DNA from: JALUZX01 sp964561605
Lineage (GTDB): Bacteria > Planctomycetota > UBA1135 > JALUZX01
Assembly: GCA_964561605.1 (NCBI GenBank)
Contig: CAZLQD010000028.1
Coordinates: 1 to 64,000, forward strand
Length of the DNA: 64,000 bases
Reading direction: 5' to 3'
Each line of letters starts with the position of its first letter. The stretch's first letter is position 1. Below are positions 52,357 through 62,024 of the stretch, piece after piece. The notes under the pieces were generated by a model. It was not told the origin of the DNA and did no database searches. It saw only the letters and a list, made by a program, of their open reading frames with translations. The position numbers were made by a program, and so were the translations under genes.

Positions 52357-55215
52357 ATGGCGAGGATGCTTTTCACGAACGGGGGTGGGCGCGGCCCGGT
52401 GCTTCTGGGGGCGGGCATACTCTTGGCGGCAGGCTCCTTGCTCGGCCAGGCCTCACGTCCTTCCGGGAAGGCCTCGCCCCCGCCCCGGAAGGTCTCCTCC
52501 TCCCCGGCCACGCCCTACCAGAAGCTCCTGGCCGAGCTCAAGGCCATCCCGCCTCCACCCGGGGGGCGGGACGCCCGGGTCAAGGTTCTTCGCAAATGGT
52601 TCGTCCCCAGGGACAAGGCCAGACACCGGGCCCTCCAGGAGCTCCTCCTCGAGGGGACGGACAGGGAGAGCCGGGTCATCCTGCTGGGTTTCCTCAAGGA
52701 CGATCTTCCCGTCCTCCTGGCGGGGGGAAGGCCCCAGACCCCGGAAGGGAAGATCTTCCTGGGTTACCTGGATCCCCTGATCTCCCTGGCTGGGGGTGGA
52801 GACCAGGATCTGGCCCGCCGGGCCGTGAAGGTCCTCCTCTCCCTTCCCTACCAGGCCAGGCGGGAGCGCTTCCAGGTCCTTCTCAGGGAGAAGGACCATC
52901 CCCTCTTCTCCCACGCCTTGAAGGCCGCAGGTTTCATGCAGGACCTGGGATTGGCTCCCCTGGTGGCCCCTTGGCTGAAGGACGAGACCGCCGCCCCTCT
53001 GGCCAGGGCCTCCCTCCAGCTCCTCACCTTCCAGGACTTCCGGAATCTCCAGGATTTCCAGGATTGGTGGAAGAAGAACCGGACCAGGTCCTGGGAGGAG
53101 GTTCGGGACCAGTATCTGAATGCCTGCCTGGACCGGGAGAAGACCTTCCAGGCCGAGAAGGAAGCCTACGCCAGGAAGGCCAGGAAGGAGGTGGAGAAGG
53201 AACTCCTTCCCCTCGTGGAGGAATTGGTCGCCACCCGGGTGGCGGCCCGGCGGTGGAAGGAGCCCTTGGCCCTCCTGGAGAAACCCCTGACCCGGGCGGC
53301 GGCCCTGGCCGGGATCGTCCGGGCCTTGAAGGCCGACCCGGGTCTCATGGCCGTGCCCCAGGGGGAGGAGGGCAAGGCCTTCCGGGCGGTCTTCGACCTC
53401 CTTCTCCGCTGGGCCCAGAAGGGGGAGGCTCTCTCGGAGGATTTGCTCCTGGGGGCCCTTTCCCACCTCTCCGACCTTCCTCCGGCGGAGAAGGACCTGA
53501 GGGTCCGGGCCCTGGCCTGCCTCAAGGAGAGGGCCGTGGCAGGTCCCGTGAAGACCCGCCTGGCCGCCTTGCCTCTCCTGGCGGCCTTCTCCGGCAAGGA
53601 GGCCGACCAGGTTCTCCTGGACCTGCTCTCGAAGGACAGCAAAGAGCCGGAGATCCTCTACAAGGTGATCTCCCTCCTGAAGGACCGGGAGCTGACCCCC
53701 GACAAGGGGCTCCCGGCGAACCTGGGGCGGGCCCAGGAGCGGCTGGAGCAACTCCTGGTCCGGGGGAATCTTCCCAGGCGGGTCCGGACGGACGCCATCC
53801 TCTTCTTTACACGCTGGCCCTATTCCCTGGCCCTGTCTTTCCTGGAGAAGGTCCTCCTCGGGAAGGAGAACCTGGGCGCCAAGCTGGAGGACCGGCTCGC
53901 CGCGGCCGACGCCCTCCAGGACATCCTCCAGCGCTTCCGCCAGAAGGGCGACGTCGTCGGCAAGGTCCAGAAGATCCTCGTGGCGGGCCTCACTGCCAGG
54001 GATCCCAAGAAACCCGAGCTGGCCCGGTTGAGGGCGGCCTGCGCGGAGAAGCTGGGGAGCGATTTCTTTCTCGACCGGTCCAATCGAAAAGACCTGGCGG
54101 AGGACCTGAAGAAAGCCCTCCTGGCGGAGTCCAGTCCCGCCGTAGTGGAGAGCCTGGTCACCACCCTCCTCAAGCTGGGCCTCAAAGCGGCCAAGGTCTC
54201 GGACGACAAGGCTCTCGACTCGGTCAGGTCCGGCCTGGTCGAACGTCTCTCCAAGACCCCTTCCGATCCCAAGGAGCGGGACTGGATCTTCAACGCCCTC
54301 CTGGAGCTCTCCGACGCCGATCCGGTGGCCAAGATGAAGGCCGGGTATGCCTTCGGCCGGATCCAGGACCGGGCCCACGCTCTTCCTTTCTTCGCCGAGA
54401 TCACGGCAAAGCTCCCCTTGGACAAGAGACTCCTGGGGACCGACAAGGGCGGGGCGGGAAAGAAGCAGGCCTCCATCCTGATGGACCATTTCTGTCTTCT
54501 CGTCACGGGAAGGCTCTACAAGGACGCCTTGAAAGGGGCGGCCCTCTTGAAGGATCTCTCCCTTTCCGACCTGGAGCAGGCGGGAGGGCTCCTGGAGGCC
54601 CTGGACCGGGAGAGGTCCAAGGGCAACCTGCCCGGCTGGGGCACCAGGGAGTTCCAGTGGGAGGCGGATGTCCTGTGGCGGCTGGCCACGGCCAAGAGGG
54701 AGGCCCATGAGGCGGCGGCTCCCTTCTTCCGGCGGGCCGCATCGGCCATCCAGGTTCTCCTGGCCCAGGCCAAGCTGGGCCCCAAGGAACGGGGCCGCCT
54801 CTCCTTGAGGAGGGCCGAAGCCCTCCTGGAAGGGGGGGAACTGAAGAATGCCCTGGTCCAGCTACGGTCCCTGGCGAAGAATCCCGACTTGGAGAAGAAT
54901 GCCCGCCCCCTCCTTGCGAAGGCCTTGGAGGCGGCCAAGGCCTGGGCCGAGGCGGGCGCCCAGTGGGCCCAGGTGGCGGCGTCCCTCGCCAAGGGATCTC
55001 CCGACTGGTGGCTCGCCTCGTTGAAACAGGTGGAGTGTCTCGCCAGGGCGGGGAAGATCGGCGAGGGGCGGAAGGCCCTTTCGGTCCTCCTTGGAAGCGC
55101 CCGTCCCGGAAATGGTCCGGACTGGAAGAGAGTGATCGAGAAGATCGCCGGGGTGAAGACCCTCCTTTCCTCCAAGACCCCCCCCTCGGGAAAGGGAAAG
55201 AAGAAAACCCTGTAA
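52357..55215 (+). CDS. Large exported HEAT-repeat-like protein
   Basis: This 952-residue protein has a signal-anchor (about 12-30) and then almost entirely helices with HEAT/TPR-like spacing (LARRAVKVLLSLPYQARRER, RVRALACLKERAV, LGPKERGRLSLRRAEALL). It is rich in Leu, Ala, Lys and Glu with no catalytic motif. The ATG at 52357 has GGAAGGA upstream; an earlier GTG at 52333 is possible. It is the only gene before the initiator tRNA. Scaffold or sensor functions can only be guessed. Confidence 0.65.
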   Translation: MARMLFTNGGGRGPVLLGAGILLAAGSLLGQASRPSGKASPPPRKVSSSPATPYQKLLAELKAIPPPPGGRDARVKVLRKWFVPRDKARHRALQELLLEGTDRESRVILLGFLKDDLPVLLAGGRPQTPEGKIFLGYLDPLISLAGGGDQDLARRAVKVLLSLPYQARRERFQVLLREKDHPLFSHALKAAGFMQDLGLAPLVAPWLKDETAAPLARASLQLLTFQDFRNLQDFQDWWKKNRTRSWEEVRDQYLNACLDREKTFQAEKEAYARKARKEVEKELLPLVEELVATRVAARRWKEPLALLEKPLTRAAALAGIVRALKADPGLMAVPQGEEGKAFRAVFDLLLRWAQKGEALSEDLLLGALSHLSDLPPAEKDLRVRALACLKERAVAGPVKTRLAALPLLAAFSGKEADQVLLDLLSKDSKEPEILYKVISLLKDRELTPDKGLPANLGRAQERLEQLLVRGNLPRRVRTDAILFFTRWPYSLALSFLEKVLLGKENLGAKLEDRLAAADALQDILQRFRQKGDVVGKVQKILVAGLTARDPKKPELARLRAACAEKLGSDFFLDRSNRKDLAEDLKKALLAESSPAVVESLVTTLLKLGLKAAKVSDDKALDSVRSGLVERLSKTPSDPKERDWIFNALLELSDADPVAKMKAGYAFGRIQDRAHALPFFAEITAKLPLDKRLLGTDKGGAGKKQASILMDHFCLLVTGRLYKDALKGAALLKDLSLSDLEQAGGLLEALDRERSKGNLPGWGTREFQWEADVLWRLATAKREAHEAAAPFFRRAASAIQVLLAQAKLGPKERGRLSLRRAEALLEGGELKNALVQLRSLAKNPDLEKNARPLLAKALEAAKAWAEAGAQWAQVAASLAKGSPDWWLASLKQVECLARAGKIGEGRKALSVLLGSARPGNGPDWKRVIEKIAGVKTLLSSKTPPSGKGKKKTL

Positions 55216-55231
55216 TTTTCCGGCTGGGGTC

Positions 55232-55259
55232 TTGCATTGGCCGGAGGAAGACGTAAAAA
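55232..55259 (+). promoter_or_regulatory. Candidate promoter of the initiator tRNA
   Basis: TTGCAT at 55232-55237 and TAAAAA at 55254-55259 are separated by 16 bases and lie 15 bases before the tRNA, fitting a sigma-70-type promoter. This is a sequence guess only. Confidence 0.45.
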
Positions 55260-55273
55260 GGTCGCCTCTGGAA

Positions 55274-55349
55274 CGCGGGGTGGAGCAGCTGGCAGCTCGT
55301 CGGGCTCATAACCCGGAGGTCGCAGGTTCGAATCCTGCCCCCGCTACCA
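55274..55349 (+). tRNA. Initiator tRNA-fMet(CAT)
   Basis: The cloverleaf is complete: acceptor CGCGGGG, D arm with GGAGCAGCTGGCAGCTC, anticodon stem-loop CGGGCTCATAACCCG with anticodon CAT and the three G-C pairs that mark an initiator, T arm GGTTCGAATCC, and encoded CCA. Base 1 is C opposite U at 72, so the first pair is unmatched as initiators require, here C-U instead of the usual C-A. It is followed by a strong terminator at 55353-55399. Confidence 0.96.
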
Positions 55350-55352
55350 CCG

Positions 55353-55399
55353 GAAGAAGGCCGGAAGGTCCCCAAGGATCTTCCGGCCTTCTTCTTTTT
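55353..55399 (+). terminator. Rho-independent terminator after tRNA-fMet
   Basis: GAAGAAGGCCGGAAG (55353-55367) pairs perfectly over 15 bases with 55380-55394, around a 12-base loop, followed by TTTTT at 55395-55399. It terminates the tRNA transcript and separates it from the convergent glycosyltransferase gene. Confidence 0.92.
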
Positions 55400-55493
55400 C
55401 CGGGCTCCATGGGGAGCCGGCCGAAAGCCTCGACAACGGCCCGGGCCTGCAGGAGTTTGGCGGGCCACCTCGGGCCCCTTCCCTCGAGAAGGT

Positions 55494-57011
55494 TCACTCC
55501 CCTTTCCCAAAGATCAGGAAGCTCCCCGCCCTTGCCGGAGGCTTTCGGGCATGGGCCGAGAGGAAGGGCCTCCATGCGGGAAGGGCTCGAGGTTCCAGGA
55601 GGAAGGCTCCCACGAAGGGTCCGGTCTTCTTCCAGGGGCCGAAGATCTTTTCCAGGAGGGCGGGGGTCTTCATACCCCAGACGATCTGCCTGTCGCTGTA
55701 GAAATTGACCGCCACGGCGGGAAGGGCCGAGGAGACCACGAAGCGGTCGGGGGGAGAGATCTCCCTCAGGATCCTTCCTGCCGAGCGGGCTTCCATGAGG
55801 GCGGGTCTCTGTCCCTCCCAGCGTTTCTCGGCCCTCAGGTGCCCCAGGACCAGGACCAGGCATCCCAGGAGGAGCAGGAGGGGCCCTGCCCATGGCCGGA
55901 GCCCCGATCCCGGGGCGGCTGTCCGTCCCAGGAGCCAGGCCGCAGGAAGGGCAAGGCCCGGTGCCAGGTAGATCTGCCAGTAGTCGTGGGAGTAGGCCCC
56001 CTGGAGGAAGAGGAACACCTGGGCCAGTCCCACCAGGAGGGGTATCCAGAGGAGCCTCGAGGCGGGGGGGGCTTTGGGGGAATTCCTGAGTGCCACAAGG
56101 ACTCCCAGGATCCCCAGGAAGCTGACGGGCAGAAAGAACCGGGCGGCATGGTGCCTCCAGATTCCTTCCAGGCAGGTGGAGAGGGCCAGGGGCCTGCCCT
56201 TGGCGTCTCTCAGGCCTCCCAGGATGCTCCGGTGCTTCAAGGCCGCCCAGAGGCCTCCTCCCTGGGAGGGAGCCTCTCCCTGGAGAGATAGGATCCACGC
56301 CAGGAGGAGAATCCCCGCCGCTCCGGCCAGGAGCCAGAAGGAGATCCTCTGGAGCAGGGGGCGGCCCGGGAAGGCACGGAGCGCCCAGAACCCCAGGAAT
56401 CCGGCCAGGAGGAAGGCGGGCCAGTCGTAGAAGAGGCCGAAGGTGAGGAAGGCCAGGGAAAGAAGGAGGTCCCCCCTCTTCCCCAGGCGGGCCCACCTGG
56501 CGGCGGCCCAGAGGGATCCTGCCATGGAGAAGAGCACTCCCGATCCCTGGGGGTCGAGCATGTTCCCGTAATAGGCGGCCAGGGGGGTTCCCAGGTAGAG
56601 GGCCGTTCCCAGGAAGGCCGTGGAAAGGGAGGATAGGGGCAATTCCCGAAGGAAGAGAAAGAAGAGGCCCGCCGAGAGGGCGGAGAGGAGGAGGGCGATC
56701 CCACGGGCCTGGACCTCTCCTTCTCCGAAGAGGGCGAAGCTCCCGGCGCAGAGCAGGGCCGTCAAAGGCGGATGGTCCGTGTAGAAGACGGGCTTGGGAC
56801 TCGGGAAGCCGCAATCCAGGACCATCCCGAAGCGGAGTTCCACAAGGCCCCGGCGGAGGAGATTCCTGGCGGCGATGCCGTACCAGGCAGGGTTCCATCC
56901 TTGGAAGGACCGGTCGAAAGGGGCCCCCGTCCCGGGAGAGAGATGGAGCCCCGCTCCCAGGACCAGGGCGAGGAAGAGGAGGACGGCCCCGATCCTTTTC
57001 TTGGGAAGCAC
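55494..57011 (-). CDS. ArnT/PMT-type membrane glycosyltransferase
   Basis: This 505-residue integral membrane protein looks like a GT39/GT83 glycosyltransferase that uses a lipid-linked sugar donor. The first loop has DHPPLTALLCAGSFALFGEG, with about ten helices after it, and a soluble C-terminal part. I start at GTG 57011 (VLPKKRIG), 5 bases past the upstream stop; a longer frame would overlap the PNGase-like gene. It is co-directional with that gene, so it may act on a glycoprotein or envelope glycan. Confidence 0.75.
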   Translation of the reverse strand: MLPKKRIGAVLLFLALVLGAGLHLSPGTGAPFDRSFQGWNPAWYGIAARNLLRRGLVELRFGMVLDCGFPSPKPVFYTDHPPLTALLCAGSFALFGEGEVQARGIALLLSALSAGLFFLFLRELPLSSLSTAFLGTALYLGTPLAAYYGNMLDPQGSGVLFSMAGSLWAAARWARLGKRGDLLLSLAFLTFGLFYDWPAFLLAGFLGFWALRAFPGRPLLQRISFWLLAGAAGILLLAWILSLQGEAPSQGGGLWAALKHRSILGGLRDAKGRPLALSTCLEGIWRHHAARFFLPVSFLGILGVLVALRNSPKAPPASRLLWIPLLVGLAQVFLFLQGAYSHDYWQIYLAPGLALPAAWLLGRTAAPGSGLRPWAGPLLLLLGCLVLVLGHLRAEKRWEGQRPALMEARSAGRILREISPPDRFVVSSALPAVAVNFYSDRQIVWGMKTPALLEKIFGPWKKTGPFVGAFLLEPRALPAWRPFLSAHARKPPARAGSFLIFGKGE

Positions 57012-57015
57012 GGGC

Positions 57016-58659
57016 CTAGGATCCTTTCTTTGGGGCCTTTCCGGTCCTTTCGTAGAGGATGAGCTGGGATTCCACTTGGTGGGAGGCCTGGAGACGTTCT
57101 CCCGGCGGGATGTGGTAAGGGAGGGGGAAATACCGGACTTCCAGGGTCCGTCCTTCCTCCAGGAAGGGGGTGAGGTCGAAATCCCAGGGCGTGACGAGCC
57201 AGCCCGGACCCCAGCCGGCACGGTCGAACTTCCATGTCCCCCCCTGCGGCCTGCAAGGGTTGAGATAGACGTCGGTCTTCCAGAGGCGATGGAAGAAGGT
57301 CTTCCCCTTCACCTGGAGTTTCCGGTCCAGGGGGGTGAATTCGCCTGTCTGGCCGTGGCCGGTGACGGTGAACCGGAGCTTGGCCTCCTCCGCCCAGGAA
57401 GGAATCCGGAGGGTCTTCCCCGGGAAGGCGGCAAGGATCTTCTCCATGGTGTTGCCGAAATGGTATTCCAGATTCCAGAGGTTCCTCACCTCCCGGGCGA
57501 CTCTGTCGGGTTTCCCTGGGAAGTAGTCCAGGTCCACGCTCACCAGGAAGCCCTTGGGCCTGCCTTTCTCGTCCTTTCCTCCCACCCAGGAACCGATGGT
57601 CACTCCCATCTCGGTCTCCCCCCGCAGGAGAGACTGGTAGTCCGTCACGTCGGCCTTCCAAGTCCAGGTGCGGGAGAAGGGGGTGATGAAACGGAGAATC
57701 TCGAAGCGCTCCTTCTCCTTTCGGCCCGGCCTATTCCGGAAGACGTAGATCGAAGCCGACCGGTCCCAGGGGTCCCAACCGCCCGGTCCGGGCTCCAGGG
57801 TGAGGGTGAGGAGGATCCTCCTGGCGGGGATGGCGGCCGGGGGAAGGCGGAAGGTCTTCCTCACGAAGCGCCTTTGCATGCGGACCAGGGTCTTGTGAAA
57901 GGTGGAGACCCGGAGGGGACGGGGGCGGATCTCCCGGAGGGGGGCCGGGTCGAGCCAACGAACCCGCACGTCGTCCAAGCTCATGTCCGTGGTGGTCTCC
58001 CCCGTCCTTGCGCCGAAGGCGGCCCTGGATTCGAAGGGCCGGATCCCGGGAACGAAGCGGTGGGAGAGGAGGGGAACCTCGTCGAGGAAGAGGTCCAGGT
58101 AGGCTCCGCCGGCGTCGTATTGGACCAGGAACCGGATGTGGTGGGGCCTCTCGTCGCGGAACTCCACGGGAGAGAGGAGGTTCAGGAGTTCCTTTCCATC
58201 GAAGTGGATGGAGATCTCCCTCTGGGGTCGGCCGTAGACGTTCCCCCTTTCGTCGAACCAGTGGCTCGTCGGGGGATCCCATGTGTCCAGGGCCAGGGCC
58301 AGGGTGCCCGGGAGGTTGGGTTCCTCCCACTTGGTGAAGACCGGGGGGGGGCCCTTCTTTCCGTATTTCCCCGTGTCCAGGAGAAGGAAGGATCCGCCGT
58401 GGGCTCCCTTCCGGAGGGTGAAGGTGAAGGATGCCTCCACCCGGCGGTAGGTTCCGGGGGCGGTGAGGGGAAAGGCCACGGCATTGGCCAAGGGGCCGCC
58501 CTTGGTCCTCCATCCCCTGAGGAGGACCAGCCTTCCGTTCCGCACGGCCGGACCGGGTTTGCCGCCGAAGGTGGAGAGGACGTAGGGAGTGCCCTTTCCG
58601 GGACCGGAAAAATCCTGGAAGGTCAATGCCGCCAGGAGGACCAGAGGAATCGTAAACAT
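57016..58659 (-). CDS. Lectin-like/PNGase F-like secreted protein
   Basis: This 547-residue secreted protein has a signal (about 1-14), an N-terminal concanavalin-like lectin sandwich (about 15-250), and a C-terminal part resembling the PNGase F N-glycanase fold: TGHGQTGEFTPLDRKL and LNPCRPQGGTWKFDRAGWGPG, compared with the family GHG and RAGWCPG motifs (the Cys is Gly here). PNGase F removes N-linked glycans from proteins. Activity is not proven; the substitution at GWG may alter it. It lies between a TonB receptor gene and a membrane glycosyltransferase gene. Confidence 0.7.
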   Translation of the reverse strand: MFTIPLVLLAALTFQDFSGPGKGTPYVLSTFGGKPGPAVRNGRLVLLRGWRTKGGPLANAVAFPLTAPGTYRRVEASFTFTLRKGAHGGSFLLLDTGKYGKKGPPPVFTKWEEPNLPGTLALALDTWDPPTSHWFDERGNVYGRPQREISIHFDGKELLNLLSPVEFRDERPHHIRFLVQYDAGGAYLDLFLDEVPLLSHRFVPGIRPFESRAAFGARTGETTTDMSLDDVRVRWLDPAPLREIRPRPLRVSTFHKTLVRMQRRFVRKTFRLPPAAIPARRILLTLTLEPGPGGWDPWDRSASIYVFRNRPGRKEKERFEILRFITPFSRTWTWKADVTDYQSLLRGETEMGVTIGSWVGGKDEKGRPKGFLVSVDLDYFPGKPDRVAREVRNLWNLEYHFGNTMEKILAAFPGKTLRIPSWAEEAKLRFTVTGHGQTGEFTPLDRKLQVKGKTFFHRLWKTDVYLNPCRPQGGTWKFDRAGWGPGWLVTPWDFDLTPFLEEGRTLEVRYFPLPYHIPPGERLQASHQVESQLILYERTGKAPKKGS

Positions 58660-58767
58660 ACCGCTTCTCCGGGAAAGACCTGGGGAACCTCGGACCGAGC
58701 GAACCCTTCCCGGAGGAGTTTTATAGGATCGGGGGGCGGCGGAAAAGGGCGGGAGGGGAAGGGCTTG

Positions 58768-60813
58768 TCAGAAGGAGAGACTCAACCTGGCGAAGAAGGT
58801 CCTTCCCGGGGTCTCGAAGGCCAGGACGTTTCCCCACCCGTAGACCTTGGGGGCCTCCTTCTCGAGGAGATCCATGACGCCCACCTGGAAGAGGGCCCTC
58901 CCTCCGAAGAGTTCCTTCCCAAGAGCGGCGTCCAGGTGGTGGACCATGGGGAGGCTGTGCATGCCGGGAGTCTGGACGGCGTCGGCATACCTGTAAAAAC
59001 AGGAAAACCGGAAACCATGGGATAGATCCACCAGGGCCTTGGCGCCGGCGTTGTGGTCGGTGGGCCTGAAGGAGCGGAAACTCTCGTCCTGGTGGGAGTG
59101 GAGTCCGTTGTATCCGTACCAGACTCCCAGCCGGGCCGGTCCGGTGGTCCACTCGAGGGTGAGCTCCCCTCCGTAGGCCCGGGCCCGCCCGGAGTTCTCG
59201 AACCTGTAGATTCCGGGGGAGACCTGGACTGCGTCGATCAGGTCGTTCAGGAACTGGAAATACGTGTCGGCCCGGAGGACCAGGTTGTCCGCCGGGCGGG
59301 CGGAGAAGCCCGCTTCGAGGGAGTGGATCTCCTCGTTCCTCAAGTCCTTGTCGGCCTCCAGGTGGTAGGCGTAGCCCCCTCCCGCCAGGGGGAAACGGTC
59401 CATCTCCATCCGGCGGAAGACCGAGAGGGGGGCCCGGAAGGAACGGGCCAGGCTCAGGCGGAGAACCTCCCCTCCCCTCCCGGGAAGCTCCTCCAGCCAG
59501 GAAACCCGCCCGGACCAGTCCATCCCGGTCCCCGAATATTGGTCCCCCCTGAACTGGAATTCCAGGGTCCTTCCCTTCACCGGGGTCCACTGGTCGGAAA
59601 GAAAGAGGCCCGCCCAGTATTCATGGATGGGATCCTCCAGGAAACGCATCTCCTGGGGATCCCTGGGGTCCTTGGGGTCCACCAAGGTGAACCGGAAATT
59701 CCCCCCCAGGGTGGTCTTGTGGCCTTCGATCCAGGAGCGCGTCAGTTGTCCTTCCAGGTCGTATTCGGTGGAGGATGCTCTTCCTTCCGAGGGAAAATCG
59801 TCGCTTTCACGGTTGCAGAAAGCCTGGACATAGGCCGATCCTCCGCCGGGCGTCTCGAACTCCCTCTTGGCGAAGAGCCGGAGGTTGCGGATCATGCCCT
59901 TCTTCCTCGGCCAGAATCCCATGTGGGGAAAGTCACCGGTCCGGTTCCGGCCGAAGGCGGCGCCGAAGGAGAGGGTGTCCCCCTTTTCGATCTTCCACTC
60001 CCCTCTCGCGTCGAGGAGGGTCCTCCGGAAGGAGTCGTTGGAATCGAAATCCTCGCCTGTGAGGGCGTCCGAGGAGGTCTCCATCCTTTCGTAGGAGGAG
60101 GAGACCCGCCAGAAGAAGTCCTTCCAGCGGGAGCCCCACCGCAGGAATCCCCGGTAGTCCCCGAACTCGTCGATCCGCCCCGAAAGGGTGGTACCCTGGG
60201 TCTCTTCGGGTCTCTTGGTGATGAAGTTCACCGCGCCGTTGAAGGCATTGGCTCCCCAGGCCGCCCCGATGGGGCCCCGGACCACCTCCACCCTTTCCAG
60301 GTCCTCCACCATGAGAGGAAGGAAGTTGTATTGGGTCCCCCCCCAGGCCGGGTGGGTGGCGTTCCTCCCGTCTATGAGGCAGAGGGTGCGGTCCGCAACG
60401 AAGCTGTGGAGCCCCCTGACGCCTCCGGCGTAACGGATCCGGTCCAGGCGGGCCAGGTCCATTCCCGGGAGGAAGAGGAGGAGTTCAGGGATGCAGGTCA
60501 GGCCCGTCCACTCGATCTCCTCGCCGGAGAGGATGCTGACGGGCGCCGGCGACAGGGAGGGCTTCACTCCGTCCCTGGCCGTGGTGACGACGAGAGGGAT
60601 CTCCTGGAAGAGCAGGAGCTCCCCCGAGTCCAGGGAGGCCTCCTGAACGGGGGACTTTCCGGGGAGGGGCTTTTCCTGGGCGGAAACCCCGGGATTTCCC
60701 GCCGGGAGGAGAAAAAGGAGGAGGAAGTGTCCCATGAGGGCGGAGAACCCCTTTTTCCGGTTCTTTCCGGTCCTTTCTCCCGAAGGGGGTTGCATCTTCT
60801 CTCCAGGGGGCAT
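58768..60813 (-). CDS. TonB-dependent outer-membrane receptor
   Basis: This 681-residue beta-barrel importer has a signal peptide and a plug domain (about 75-190) with VVTTARDGVKP, GGVRGLHSFVADRTLCLIDG and VEVVRGPIGAAWGANAFNGA. The barrel ends in FFARLSLSF with a C-terminal aromatic residue. The start at MPPGEKM has AGGAG upstream. Substrates could be a metal complex, vitamin or glycan. It shares a direction with the PNGase-like gene and follows the two-component genes. Confidence 0.9.
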   Translation of the reverse strand: MPPGEKMQPPSGERTGKNRKKGFSALMGHFLLLFLLPAGNPGVSAQEKPLPGKSPVQEASLDSGELLLFQEIPLVVTTARDGVKPSLSPAPVSILSGEEIEWTGLTCIPELLLFLPGMDLARLDRIRYAGGVRGLHSFVADRTLCLIDGRNATHPAWGGTQYNFLPLMVEDLERVEVVRGPIGAAWGANAFNGAVNFITKRPEETQGTTLSGRIDEFGDYRGFLRWGSRWKDFFWRVSSSYERMETSSDALTGEDFDSNDSFRRTLLDARGEWKIEKGDTLSFGAAFGRNRTGDFPHMGFWPRKKGMIRNLRLFAKREFETPGGGSAYVQAFCNRESDDFPSEGRASSTEYDLEGQLTRSWIEGHKTTLGGNFRFTLVDPKDPRDPQEMRFLEDPIHEYWAGLFLSDQWTPVKGRTLEFQFRGDQYSGTGMDWSGRVSWLEELPGRGGEVLRLSLARSFRAPLSVFRRMEMDRFPLAGGGYAYHLEADKDLRNEEIHSLEAGFSARPADNLVLRADTYFQFLNDLIDAVQVSPGIYRFENSGRARAYGGELTLEWTTGPARLGVWYGYNGLHSHQDESFRSFRPTDHNAGAKALVDLSHGFRFSCFYRYADAVQTPGMHSLPMVHHLDAALGKELFGGRALFQVGVMDLLEKEAPKVYGWGNVLAFETPGRTFFARLSLSF

Positions 60814-60865
60814 GGAGTCTCCTAAGGACGAATCTGGATCATTCTGTCTATTTTTCTAAGATCCG

Positions 60866-60895
60866 TTTACACTCGGTTCTCTTCGTTTCCTGCAA
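60866..60895 (-). promoter_or_regulatory. Candidate promoter of the TonB receptor gene
   Basis: On the minus strand TTGCAG (60895-60890) and TGTAAA (60871-60866) are 18 bases apart, about 50 bases before the receptor ATG. This is a weak sequence-based guess. Confidence 0.3.
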
Positions 60896-60914
60896 AGCCC
60901 GGGCTTGAGAACTT

Positions 60915-62024
60915 CTAACCGGGAGAGAGGCTCTCCTTCCTCGTCTCCGCCGCACTCCCCTCCTCCTCCAGGGGGAGGAAGACCTTGAAGACCGTCCTCT
61001 CTCCCTCTCCGGACTCCAAGGAGATCTTGCCTCCATGGGCCTCCACGACGGCCTTGCTCAAGGCCAGGCTCAGGCCGAGATACCTGGAATGGTGATCCAG
61101 GTCCGGGATCTCCAGGACTTCGAAAGGATCGGTCCAGGGAATGGACTTGGACCAGTTCCCGCGGTCTTCGAAGCAAAGGGTGATCCCTTCCCGGTTCCTT
61201 TCCAGGGTGAGGCGGATCTCGTCTCCCTCCCCTGCTGTATCCAGGAGGTTTTCCAGGATGGAGGCCGGCACGAGGCGGAAGTACTTCTCCGAGATGGGAT
61301 AGTGGATGTTTCCACGGACGTCGGCCTCGAGACGGACCCCTTCCCGGGAGGCCTTTTCCTTTTCCTCCTCAATGATTTTGGCCAAGTGGGCCCCGAGATC
61401 CCGGCGGTCTCTATCGATTCGGATCTCTCCCTCCTTGAAGCGGCAGAGAAGCCTGGCCTTGGTGAGGAAGTCGTGGAGCCTCCAGGCGTTGTCCAGGATG
61501 GCCCGTGAGAGCTCCTTCCGGGATGCTTCGTCCACCTCCTGGTCCCCTGCCAGGACCTCGGCGTTGAAGATGATCGACGTCAGGGGGGTGTTGGTCTCGT
61601 GGGCCAGGAGTCCGAGGATCCTGGTCTTCAAGGAGTCCACTTCCTCCAGGGTCTTCATCCTCAGGAAGACCCGGATCTTGGCCTTGAATTCCTCGTGGTC
61701 GAAGGGCTTGGTGATGTAGTCGTCGGCCCCGGCCTGGTACCCCTCGAGCCTTTCCTGGACCATGGCCTTGGCCGAGACGAGGATGACCTTGACCCCACTC
61801 AGGGAGGGATCCTCCTTGATCCTCCTGCAGGCCTCGATCCCGGACATGCCGGGCATCATGATGTCCAGGAGGACCAGGTCGGGATGGTGTTCCTTGGCCT
61901 TTTCCAGGGCCTCTTTCCCGTCCTCCGCGGCGAGGAGGTCGTAATCCTCCTCCAGGAGCTCTCTCACGATCTCCACGTTCAAGGGATCGTCGTCGACTAC
62001 GAGGATTCTTTTACGCACGGTCAT
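60915..62024 (-). CDS. Hybrid receiver-histidine kinase
   Basis: This 369-residue protein has an N-terminal receiver (Asp54 in LVLLDIMMPGMSG, Lys106 in ITKPFD) followed by a histidine kinase core with His142 in LLAHETNTPLTSI. The ATPase domain is atypical: the N box is LENLLD, but the G1 box reads EDRGNWSK and the G2 box SRYLGLSLAL, so catalysis may be weak. It overlaps the membrane sensor kinase gene by 4 bases. The two are likely one signalling unit. Confidence 0.85.
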   Translation of the reverse strand: MTVRKRILVVDDDPLNVEIVRELLEEDYDLLAAEDGKEALEKAKEHHPDLVLLDIMMPGMSGIEACRRIKEDPSLSGVKVILVSAKAMVQERLEGYQAGADDYITKPFDHEEFKAKIRVFLRMKTLEEVDSLKTRILGLLAHETNTPLTSIIFNAEVLAGDQEVDEASRKELSRAILDNAWRLHDFLTKARLLCRFKEGEIRIDRDRRDLGAHLAKIIEEEKEKASREGVRLEADVRGNIHYPISEKYFRLVPASILENLLDTAGEGDEIRLTLERNREGITLCFEDRGNWSKSIPWTDPFEVLEIPDLDHHSRYLGLSLALSKAVVEAHGGKISLESGEGERTVFKVFLPLEEEGSAAETRKESLSPG

